Part shown: positions 11,556 through 21,110 of the stretch, in pieces
Layout: every line of letters starts with the position of its first letter
How positions within the stretch are numbered: position 1 is the stretch's first letter
Source of the DNA: Telmatactis stephensoni
Taxonomy: Eukaryota > Cnidaria > Anthozoa > Actiniaria > Isophelliidae
NCBI GenBank assembly: GCA_029948255.1
Contig: JALIZF010001649.1
Coordinates: forward strand, 186,001 to 250,000
DNA: 64,000 nucleotides
Direction of reading: 5' to 3'
Position numbers and translations under genes: made by a program
The notes under the pieces: model-generated
Seen by the model: only the letters and a program-made list of their open reading frames with translations
Databases searched by the model: none
Told to the model about the DNA's origin: nothing

Positions 11556-13382
11556 TTAAGGTGTTTCAAAGTAGTTGTTGACGCGCTACACCTCTCATTT
11601 TAAATTCGCGATTTAATAGACTTCTTCTCGTCGGATCAAAATATCCTTTGGACCAATTATCAAGCAAAGATTGAATTTTTGAATGATAGTAATTTTAAGT
11701 CAATCTGTGATTTTACAGCAAAGATATTCAATGATCGTTTAAATCAGTCTTTCTAAAATATCTCCCGTTTACGATGAGCTTTTGAAAAACGATAACATAG
11801 GCCTAAAACTTCACATTCATGCACACATACTTATAGTAAAATCAGAGAGTTTAAACAGAGCGATTTCGAGTACTAGACGCAAACATTTTTTATGCGTATT
11901 TTGCGTCGCAAAAACTAAGGTATAGCTTGTCATGCAGAAAAGAAATACTCGGCGCTCAAACATATGCGCCAAAATACTGAAAACACGTTGCTATATTGTT
12001 GTTCTTTCTCTCTGGTAAATTGCACTGGTTTAAGTGTTCATTTGGCGGAGTTATGATTTTTCTTCTGATAGTATGTGGGATTCACTAGCTGCGACAATTT
12101 TAACTTTCAAGCGGCGTATTAAAGATATATCTCTTCAAGTTATCACTGTTTAGAGCCCAAAATCACGGATATACTTACTCAAAGTATCATAAAACACGCT
12201 GCAGAAATTTATTAAATTTGATATGTAAAGCAACATTTTAAAATTTCACTTGAATACAGTGCTTCAAACGCGCCGGAGTAGAATCAAACCCGTGTGTACA
12301 AATGCATGACGATGGCGTGATGCTTGCTGATTATATCACGCTACATTTCTTCGCACCCGTGTTACGACGCATTTGCATACCGCGGTTTTATTTGAACTAG
12401 GAACTATACTGAAAGGATCACACAAAACTCGAAATTGGAAAAATTAGTTGCGGCTCCCCCATTTTTTTTTTCTCTTGCCAAACGTGCAGCAAGTCTACGG
12501 TTTTTCTTACTTCTCGAACTTTTAGTTGCAGGCATTGCATCGAAAGAATTGTAAAGGCACTATATGCAAATGCATCGTAACACGGGTGCGAAGGAATGTA
12601 GCGTGACATAATCAGCAAGCATCACGCCATCGTCATGCATTTGTACACACGGGTTTGATTCTACTCCGGCGCGTTTGAAGCACTGTATTCAAGTGAAATT
12701 TTAAAATGTTGCTTTACATATCAAATTTAATAAATTTCTGCTGCGTGTTTTATGATACTTTGAGTAAGTATATCCGTGATTTTGGGCTCTAAACAGTGAT
12801 GACTTGAAGAGATATCTCTTACGCCGCTTGAAAGTTAAAATTGTCGCAGCTAGTGAATCCCACATACTATCAGAAGAAAAATCATAACTCCGCCAAATGA
12901 ACACTTAAACCAGTGCAATTTACCAGAGAGAAAGAACAACAATATAGCAACGTGTTTTCAGTATTTTGGCGCATATGTTTGAGCGCCGAGTATTTCTTTT
13001 CTGCATGACAAGCTATACCTTAGTTTTTGCGACGCAAAATACGCATAAAAAATGTTTGCGTCTAGTACTCGAAATCGCTCTGTTTAAACTCTCTGATTTT
13101 ACTATAAGTATGTGTGCATGAATGTGAAGTTTTAGGCCTATGTTATCGTTTTTCAGAAGCTCATCGTAAACGGGAGATATTTTAGAAAGACTGATTTAAA
13201 CGATCATTGAATATCTTTGCTGTAAAATCACAGATTGACTTAAAATTACTATCATTCAAAAATTCAATCTTTGCTTGATAATTGGTCCAAAGGATATTTT
13301 GATCCGACGAGAAGAAGTCCATTAAATCGCGAATTTAAAATGAGAGGTGTAGCGCGTCAACAACTACTTTGAAACACCTTAA
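11556..13382. repeat. Large inverted repeat, ~820-bp arms
   Basis: The left arm is 11556-12379 and the right arm 12563-13382, with a 183-bp spacer. Arms read TTAAGGTGTTTCAAAGTAG at the outer left and its complement at the outer right. They differ only by scattered substitutions and small indels by eye. No terminal motif of a known transposon class or clear target duplication was identified. It may be a recent inverted duplication. The coding start of the GPCR lies 56 bp beyond the right arm. Confidence 0.92.
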
Positions 13383-13401
13383 ACCTCACTTTTCATTCCA
13401 G

Positions 13402-16400
13402 ACATCAGCCAAGATAAAATTGGATAGAAGAAAAACGATGCAGGAATCAACGTTAAATTCAACAAACATGACTCTGTCAGGAAATTCCCAGTCAAGTAAT
13501 GGTAAGTTCACACCTATTTTCAAAAATCGTTACGTTGTCGAGCAAATGTCGTACAATGAAAAAATCCGTGTCGTACCGTATTTATCACCATGCAAGTCTC
13601 GTCGTTTTGATTGGTCAAAATTATTGAATCTTATCCAATCAAAACGCTGAACATTACAGTACAGCTTAGTTGTTCATAGCCATACGAATTATTCTTGAAT
13701 ATAACGAATGTTATACTAAATCATGTCATGGTACGCACTGAAGAGCTAGCTGTCACACATGCACTAGTCCGGATAAGTTTGGAAAACTACTTTTTTACGT
13801 TTTCGCGTGTTAAGGCCGGGAGCAAATTTTCTATGACATTTTTTTTTTTCTTCTTTTCTTCTTCTTTTTCTTTTTTCTTCTTCATTTTTCTTTTTCTTTT
13901 CATGTGGATGAGAAAATGATTGTCACCAAATTTCATATAACAAATGCATTTCTAAGGAGCAAGGATATGGCACAGTTGGTTAGTGTGCGGCCTTAATTCG
14001 ATGCAGGACGTCCAGAGTTCGATCCCCAGATCTCATGATCACATCCTTGTTTTTTGCTTTCCTTTCTGTACGGCTTTAAGTAGCTTTAAATACCCTTAAA
14101 ACGGAGCACTGATGGAGAGTAAAATGAGCGCACCGTCGACCTCAAGTTTATCAGTTACTCAAATTACTGTCACGAGTTATCAACGTAAAATACGTTCGCT
14201 TCACTTTACTTTATTTCTCATACTAATAATAATAATAATAATAATGACTTTATTTAAAAACTGCATAAAATGGATCAGGTTGAACCAAGGGAACAACCTG
14301 GTATAAACCCATGTGCAGTATGATAAATTATATATATATATATATATGTGTAAAAAAACACATATATAATACTATAATACTCTAAAACTTTCTCGTGTAG
14401 ATGGGAAAAAAACATTTGTCACGTGGTGTTTTTTGCGTAGACGAACGGTTAAAATACATAGAAAAGTACGAGTTTAGTTTAAAATGAAAACACATTACTA
14501 TGGACGGGAATTAAGACTTACCTATGGGAAGACAGGATGTATATAATTGAGTTTCAAATCAACCAATCACGAACAAGAACGATTTTATATACAAATACAT
14601 GCACTGACGTCGAATAATTGCTGGTCCATTAACAAAAGTGCCCATAAAGTACTGTCATTGATGTTTTAAGTGCTTAGATTTCTAAATGCATTGAAAAATA
14701 TATCTTGATGCTTTTAAGCTAAAATTGAAGGCAATCAGGGACAAGAAGAATGTGTGATAAGCTGCACGTAGTCCAAACCTTGCACTCGTTTTGGCCCACT
14801 CAGTGGGTTAAAAAACGGTTTTGCCCTAGCGGGGGAGTTGAGAGGTGGGGGACCCAAGCTAACGAAGTGGAAGGGGGAGGGAGGGAGAAGCTGGGGTCTG
14901 GACTAAGATAAAATAGCAATAAAAATTGTATTGTATAATCGGGCAGCTTCTCGCTCGGTCAAAATGGCGCTTAACTAAAAATTTAAACAAATGAAGAGTG
15001 TTTCAAGGAATTTGCGACACCACCTTAAGACCCGGTACAAAATACTCCCCTTCACAGTTCCCTGCGCCATCTTGAAAGGTAGCCGTGCCTTTGCATCGAA
15101 GCGAGACGAACGGTGAGCGTGCAATGATAGATACCTTTTTAAACACCTAGGGCAATTATTCACAGGTCTCTATCATTGCACGCTCACCGTTCGTCTCGCT
15201 TCGATGTAAAGGCATAGCTACCTTTCAAGATGGCGCAGAGAACTGTGAAGGGGACTATTCCAACGAGTATCCCCACCTTTCCATATACACTTCTTTCAAA
15301 AATCGTTATCGCAAGTCAAGCATCAAGCGTCAAGCCGCGACCGAAACGAATGCTGGTTTTATGGTGGTAATGTATTCAAATCACACTTGTTATCAACAAG
15401 TACGTGAAAATGACCATATTTTGTAATTAGTTCTATAGAAACAAGTGTGATTTGAATACATTACCATCATAAAACCAGCATTCATTTCGGTCTTGGCTTG
15501 ATGCTCGTAGCTTGACTTGCGACAACCGCGATTTTTGAAAGAAGTGTATATAGGAGTGTACCCCGGGAGATGCAAGTGCTTAAAAGGGGCCGGTACAGGC
15601 AGAAGGGGAGGGAAAACTCTTTTTCTCTTCCTTCTTTCTCCCCCCTGTATCTTACCTTTTCTCTCATCCCAAGGGGTTTATCAATCAAATACGTAACTGA
15701 AACATATGGAACAATCCCCTTATCTAAGATATCATAGGAGAAAGTGTTTTATGGACATACATTTTTTTTCAGTCTCTAACCTGACAGACAACGCTTACCC
15801 TATGGTTCTGAGCCTTGGAATGAAGATTGGCATGACAATGGCCTATACTGTCACGTTTGTTATTGGTTTCTTCGGTAACGCGATAGGCATGTACGTGGTA
15901 TATAAACGAACTTCTATTACAAGTGTTACAAACCTTTTTATTGCCAATATGGCATTCGCAGACTTATTAGTAACACTGATAGCAATACCAACAAATATTG
16001 TTGATTTGTACATCGGGAACAAGTGGATTCCAGGAAGTTTTGGTATTTTGACGTGTAAAGTGACGCACTATTCTCTCTATGTGTCTTTAGCTGCCTCAGT
16101 TCTAACAATTGTGTTTATTTCCGTCGAACGCTATATGGCAATCTTTTTTCCACTACGAGGAGACGTCGTTAAAAGTCCCAAAGTATTCACTGGTTTAATC
16201 TGGTCCATATCTTGCTGCTATGCTTTGCCAGTTCTCATAATATTCACCATCGAAAGAGATGAGTTTGGGGACTACTTATGTCGAATGAGGTGGCCAGGGG
16301 ATGGAAGCAAAGACGCCGCTGTAACAATGAATGTCTTAAAGAACTTTTTCCAAACGACTTTCGTTGTCCTGTATATCTTGCCAGTCCTGTTTCTTGGATG

Positions 16401-16974
16401 CCTGTACACTCTTATATCCATCAAGCTCTGTGCTCGAACATCCCCGGAGACTACCCCTGAAAATGCCCGCACCAGTGTTCGCAATTCCAGGAAGAAGGTC
16501 GTCAAGCTTCTCATTGGGATTGTCGTGGTCTTCAGCATCTGCTGGCTGCCTGCTCACATCATGCATTATTTAATTATATATGAAAACCAGTTGTATTTTC
16601 AAGTAGAAAACATCGCTCATGTGGCGTTCTGGCTTGGTCAAGCAAACAGCAGCATTAACCCTTGCTTATACGTTTATCTTAATGACAGTTTTAGACAAGA
16701 CTTTGGAAAGGTTGTCTTAAACATCCTCAAGAAAGCAAGGAAAGGCTTTTGTTTCGGATCGTGTTCTTGTGCGTGGAGAAGGCACAGACACAGATGTAAA
16801 AGTTCCACTATCAGCCATTCACATCAACGAAGGCTTTCCTTTATTCAACTTCTGCAAGTCGTAAGAGGGACTTTCAACTCGCCAATGGGAAAGCTGTCTG
16901 GAGAAACAAGGCTGACCAAACACAGTCTGTCGGGTATGAACCATGGCAAAGTAGCAGTTGATACGAGGTTTTAA
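13402..16974 (+). CDS. Rhodopsin-family (class A) peptide-type G protein-coupled receptor
   Basis: This is a two-exon gene. Exon 1 is 13402-13501, with CDS from ATG 13438 and acceptor CATTCCAG before it, so a further upstream untranslated exon is likely. Exon 2 is 15773-16974 after ATTTTTTTTCAG. The split codon G|TC gives Val22, and the total is 421 aa. The join creates an N-V-S sequon, so the extracellular tail has four N-glycosylation sequons (N7, N10, N21, N24). Seven membrane segments carry class A landmarks: GN57 in TM1, D85 in TM2, C116 before TM3, E140-R-Y in place of DRY, W165 in TM4, C191 in loop 2, P225 in TM5, C278-W-L-P in TM6 and N317-P-C-L-Y in TM7. A basic, Cys-rich tail follows and may be palmitoylated. 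The single acceptor and CWLP/NPxxY pattern suit a neuropeptide receptor, but the ligand is unknown. A 422-aa frame from ATG 15706 exists but starts in intron sequence. Confidence 0.92.
13842..13905. repeat. T-rich (TTC)n simple repeat
   Basis: A pyrimidine-only tract inside the GPCR intron. Confidence 0.85.
13954..14152 (+). mobile_element. tRNA-derived SINE, copy 1
   Basis: The head contains an A-box-like ATGGCACAGTTGGTTAGTGTGC and a B-box-like GAGTTCGATCC at tRNA spacing. A body with CCCTTAAAACGGAGCACTG follows. The second copy at 25062-25260 matches over the whole length. It lies in the GPCR intron. Confidence 0.8.
14222..14325 (-). mobile_element. Non-LTR retroelement 3' tail remnant
   Basis: Read on the minus strand, the sequence ends AAATAAAGTCATTATTATT, a polyadenylation-like signal followed by a short tandem tail typical of LINE or SINE 3' ends. 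No coding region remains. Confidence 0.5.
15046..15254. mobile_element. Hairpin MITE in GPCR intron
   Basis: Arms of about 85 bases (CCCTTCACAGTTC... / ...AACTGTGAAGGGG) flank a ~35-base loop. Both arms contain GAGACGAACGGTGAGCGTGC or its complement. Confidence 0.85.
15283..15551. mobile_element. Second hairpin MITE in GPCR intron
   Basis: The outer ends TATACACTTCTTTCAAAAAT and complement, with ~110-base arms and a ~45-base loop, lie directly next to the previous hairpin. It ends about 220 bp before exon 2. Confidence 0.85.
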
Positions 16975-17662
16975 GGCGCGGTTACACTGTGCAATTTTCT
17001 CAGCAACTTGTCTCGCAACGGCGTTGCGAAACAAGTCGCAGAGAAAATTATTACACTGTTACACTGTGCAATTTTCCCCAGCAACTTGCAATATTTTTGG
17101 CCGAGGCAAGCTTGGAGGGAGATTCAAGATGGCTCCTCAGAGCGAAATGAGAAATTGCGCATGCGCTCGTAGAATCGAAAACGTGCCTCAAAAATTGTTG
17201 GAAAGTTGAACAAAGAGAAAAAGGAAAGTTGCTGGAGGGGTGATACACTGTGCAATGGCATTGCAAGTTGCTGCAATGCGTTGCGAAAAGTAGACCTGAG
17301 TTCTACTTCATGCAACGCTACGCGCAACAAAAAAAATTGCGAGACAACCTGTTAAGGCGCTGTTACACTGTGCAATTTTTCCAGCAACTTGTCTCGCAAC
17401 GGCATTTCAAAACAAGTTGCAGAGAAAATTATGGCAATATTTATATTTATATTACTTGCAATATTTTTGGTCAATTGCTGGGGAAAATTGCACAGTGTAA
17501 CAGCGCCATAATTTTCTCTGCAACTTGTTTTGAAACGCCGTTGCGAGACAAGTTGCTGGAAAAATTGCACAGTGTAACAGCGCCTTTACACTGTGCAATC
17601 TTCCAGCAACTTGTTTCGCAACGCCGTTGCGAGACAAGTTGCTGAGAAAATTGCACAGTGTA
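16973..17662. mobile_element. Complex palindromic element, TTACACTGTGCAATTTT ends (copy 1)
   Basis: Repeated, inverted modules of GTTACACTGTGCAATTTT and AGCAACTTGTCTCGCAAC surround a unique core with CAAGATGGCTCCTCAGAG. A closely related shorter copy lies inverted at 39645-40086. Its left end AAGGCGCGGTTACACTG begins inside the GPCR stop codon TAA. Frames in this region are repeat-derived. Confidence 0.75.
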
Positions 17663-18024
17663 ACAGCATCTTTAGACAATGAACAATCAACGGATGGTGA
17701 AAACTGAGCAGTTGTTGGACTATAGTCTACAAAAGACTACAAAGAGTACTAGCATTGAATATCACAGGATTGTTGGTAACAACTGAAAGCTTTAAATGCA
17801 TTTCTGACTTTATCCAGAGTTTCATGAACTCTTGAACATACTGGTCGCAGTCGCATCAGAACATTTATAACTGTAGTTATTATATGGCTAGACAATTTCC
17901 TGAATTCTGATTGGCTAACGCATGGTCTGTATTTTGCCATATCATGCAGGACCGCTGTCCCGGATGAAAAGAAAAGTTTGCGTTTGGCAATTGTTTTAGC
18001 GGGACTTCTCAAAGCCATATAATA

Positions 18025-18164
18025 GTTATTAACCTCGTTTGCTCGGTTTGTATGGGAAAATATGTGACCTCGGTCTTTTTGTACAGACCTCGCTGCGCTC
18101 GGTCCGCACTGTCAAGAACTCGGTCTGATATTTTCCCATACAGACCTCGCGCTCGGTTAATAAC
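18025..18164. mobile_element. Palindromic MITE, GTTATTAACC ends
   Basis: Ends GTTATTAACCTCG and CGCTCGGTTAATAAC, with internal matching TGTATGGGAAAATAT and ATATTTTCCCATACA segments. Short and without coding content. Confidence 0.75.
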
Positions 18165-18520
18165 CCTTTATTGTCTTACTCTAAACACTGGCTGCGGTCA
18201 CAGTAAGACATGTAATTATAGTTATGTCACTTTAGCAATGGATGCAGGGAATTGTTAAGGCCGAGTTAAACGCCACGATATGTCGGCCTGATTTTTGAGA
18301 AGCTTTGTTAGGGAAAAGAAAGAAATCGGTCCGATTCCGCAAAAATCTGCTGCATTGCAACCGATTTTTTCATGTAAGGAAAATCAAATGAACTGGAGTT
18401 CCACAAACAATATAACTCAAATTGGGCCAACAAATCGGATCGTACCATGTAATTCGCCCTTTACCGGGAAAAATATATGTAACGATTTGATTTGTCATCA
18501 TTGGCACGTACACTTATTAC

Positions 18521-18870
18521 TTAGTTTAGTTTAGTTTACTTGCTTTACGTTCCTACAAAGGCAGGGACAGTACAAAAGCGCTTTCGCGCCCATTGACAGT
18601 GGGCCCTGTAGTGTGATAGGACAGACCACACACACACTGACAGCTTCATGGCCTACTCTCCCCGATAGTGGTGTGGTCCTTTAACGTCTTTCCAATGCAA
18701 GGGTATGTGTATTAGTTTTTGGAGAGACGGAGCCGACGGTTTAACGTCCTTATTCGAGAAGACGTTGCGGTCTAACCATTTGCAGTTAGCACCTTCTCAA
18801 CAATTGTTTTGAGACGCTGAGTATTGGTCCGGCCGGGGTAACCATTATGTTAAAGGTGAGATGACCATAG
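18521..18870 (-). mobile_element. SINE-like element with (AAACT)n tail
   Basis: On the minus strand it includes GACGTTAAACCGTCGGCTCC and later GACGTTAAAGGACC, and it ends in a short AAACT tandem tail (+ strand TTTAG at 18521-18540). Such GACGTTAAAC motifs are common near SINE 3' ends in invertebrates. The head was not resolved. Confidence 0.45.
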
Positions 18871-19006
18871 TGAAACCCCGGTCGTCAATGTAAATATGCC
18901 ATTTTAATTATAAGCACTATATGCAATGAAATTTTTGATCGATGTAAGAATGCAAAATAGCAGTCATAGAGTGCAACGAAAACGTTTCGTATGGCAACTC
19001 GAAAAT

Positions 19007-19550
19007 ATGTGAACGGGCCCTAATTCAAAACGCCTTTTAGGCGAAAGCAGAATGCTGCATTCGAAGATCAAAGTGCATTGTGTGTCTCATATCCCATAAA
19101 GCCACCCCCATATGTACAGCGGGGTCGTCCAGTAGAAAGTTGTTAGATTTAAAGTACTTGGACACCCAATGCAATATTTCATGCAACATTGTCTGCAACA
19201 TCGTACGCAACACAATTGCACCGCATGTCCACCCCTGAAATGTTGCGCGCAATATCGTAGACCATTGTGTAGAAGTAGAACTTGATTCTAAACCTGCAAC
19301 TATTGCGCCTAACATCTGCAGAGGTACCTCATGCGGTGCAATTGTGTTGCGTACGATGTTGCAGACAATGTTGCATGAAATATTGCATTGGGTGTCCAAG
19401 TACTTTAAATCTAACAACTTTCTACTGGACGACCCCGCTGTACATATGGGGGTGGCTTTATGGGATATGAGACACACAATGCACTTTGATCTTCGAATGC
19501 AGCATTCTGCTTTCGCCTAAAAGGCGTTTTGAATTAGGGCCCGTTCACAT
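19007..19550. repeat. Palindrome with 221-bp matching arms
   Basis: The left arm 19007-19227 and right arm 19330-19550 are exact reverse complements as far as I could compare by eye, with a 102-bp spacer. Ends read ATGTGAACGGGCCCTAATTC. The 146-codon minus-strand frame across it is a by-product of the symmetry. Confidence 0.93.
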
Positions 19551-19662
19551 GAGAGGGTGCCCCTATGTAGTAGGGTAACTCTTTTGTTTTCTTTTCCCTA
19601 TGGGACAAAACAAAAGTGTTATCCCTACTACATAGGGGCACCCTCTCTCATATGAACGGGCC
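19538..19662. mobile_element. Hairpin MITE sharing an end with the palindrome
   Basis: It runs GGCCCGTTCACATGAGAGGG to CTCTCATATGAACGGGCC, with arms containing TGCCCCTATGTAGTAGGG. Its left terminus is the same GGGCCCGTTCACAT that closes the larger palindrome, so the two elements are fused or one derives from the other. Confidence 0.8.
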
Positions 19663-19705
19663 GTTAGACGTATTAATACCGTATGAAGACGTAAAAGTCC
19701 GCGCG

Positions 19706-19928
19706 TTAAGTCCTGGTTTACACTAGCGACATTACGACATAACGGCAAGGTCACGCAAATGCAAAACACAACTTATATCAATGTTTTATGTCAGTAAACA
19801 TCACAATTAACATAACAACATAATAGGAACATAGGAACATGGACATAACGACATAAAGAAACACTGATTCTTTCTTTGTTATTATGTCGATGTTCTTGTC
19901 GTTATGTCGCTAGTGTAAACCAGGCCTA
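19706..19928. mobile_element. MITE, CCTGGTTTACACTAGCGACAT ends
   Basis: Terminal inverted repeats of about 25 bases (TTAAGTCCTGGTTTACACTA / TAGTGTAAACCAGGCCTAA). The interior is rich in ACATAACGACATAA-like repeats. Confidence 0.85.
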
Positions 19929-20289
19929 ATATATATCAATCAACGTTTGTAGCCGGTATGTAGAACCTTTACCAGCATATTTGATTTCATAGTTTATGAA
20001 AACTAACAATATTCCCGTGAAATGACACTGAATTCATCAGTAGACTTCGACCACATGGAAGATTCTTACGTCATAAGAGAGCAAACACGTGTCTTGAGCC
20101 AAAACAAAGAAAAAAGACGCGCGCCAAAAATCGATTGAAATAGAAGTAAACTTAAGAACGTTCTGAACAAAGTGGTAATGTACCACAGAGATGCTTTCAA
20201 ACATAATCGCCTTATGCTACAGACGTAACGTACGCCATTATGGGACAGCATATAACGATACCAAAAGTAGTCGTGTAGTTAGTTTAATT

Positions 20290-20372
20290 TAAAGCACTGT
20301 GTTTGTCTCCTCGATTAGCAAAGCACTTGTGCTAAGCTTTAAGACTGAGACATAAATAAAGTTTATCATCAT
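20290..20372 (+). mobile_element. Possible LINE 3' tail remnant
   Basis: Sequence ending GACATAAATAAAGTTTATCATC has the AATAAAG-plus-short-tail form seen at other retroelement ends in this window. Confidence 0.35.
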
Positions 20373-20490
20373 TAGGATTTTCGTTGGAATTAACATGGTC
20401 TCTCCTCAATCATATAATTTGAATCCGCTCTAATATCAATAAAAATAATTAAAAGGACCGCCTAGTCTTTGCTAAATATCTTAGTACTAC

Positions 20491-20714
20491 TCACTCATTC
20501 ATTCATCATTCAATCATTCATTCATCCATCCATTCATCCATCCTTTCGTTCATTCATTCATACTTTATTCATCTGTTCGTTCATTCATTAATTTATCCGT
20601 TCGTTCGTTCATTCATTCATTCATTCATTCATTCGTTCATTCATCCATTCATCCGTTCGTCATTCATTCATTTATTCATTCGTTCATTCATTCAGCCGTT
20701 CGTTCATTCATTCA
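20491..20714. repeat. (ATTC)n-type degenerate microsatellite
   Basis: About 220 bases of CATT/CATC/CGTT tetranucleotides, degenerate but continuous in period. Confidence 0.9.
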
Positions 20715-20878
20715 TCATTATTTTCAAGTGAAGAATGTTACCACAAAGGTCTAAACAAGCATATATTAATTTATTTTCTGTGACAATGTTTAGGTTACAT
20801 TAGCAAACACTGTATTTACTTCCTTGAAGCCAGACCTTGATTACAAACGATGAACTATTCTACGTAAGATTTGTACTA

Positions 20879-21027
20879 CAGCAGTTTTCGTATGAGTATG
20901 AAACGAATCGCGACGTGCCGTGACCGCCCGTGTCAGTGCTGTAATGTCTATAAATCATTCGAAATTCCCTGACGTAGCTGTGCCGTGACCGTGTGGTGCC
21001 GTTTTCACAGGAATAAGAGAACTGCTC
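20879..21027. mobile_element. Family A MITE, diverged copy
   Basis: The left end CAGCAGTTTTCGTATGAGTA and right end AAGAGAACTGCTC, with TA on both sides. The centre reads TATAAATCATTCGAAATTCC. It sits just beyond the 3' end of AS3MT copy 1. Confidence 0.7.
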
Positions 21028-21110
21028 TACGTGCCAGTCTATGCTCTATGTGCTTGTGTCGAAATTACCAATTACGTATACTATCACATTTTGCATGCAA
21101 CTGGTTCACT

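Noticed and set aside
13369..13650. 93-codon frame as a separate gene
   Set aside because: Only 13438-13501 is coding, as GPCR exon 1. The rest is flank and intron past the GTAAGT donor.
13954..14152. Functional tRNA gene
   Set aside because: A and B boxes are present but no cloverleaf closes, and a second dispersed copy with the same body marks it as a SINE.
17250..17679. Overlapping 72-131-codon frames after the GPCR
   Set aside because: All lie in the TTACACTGTGCAATTTT mobile element and mirror each other through its inverted modules.
19037..19477. 146-codon minus-strand frame
   Set aside because: Runs through both arms of the palindrome with no domain.
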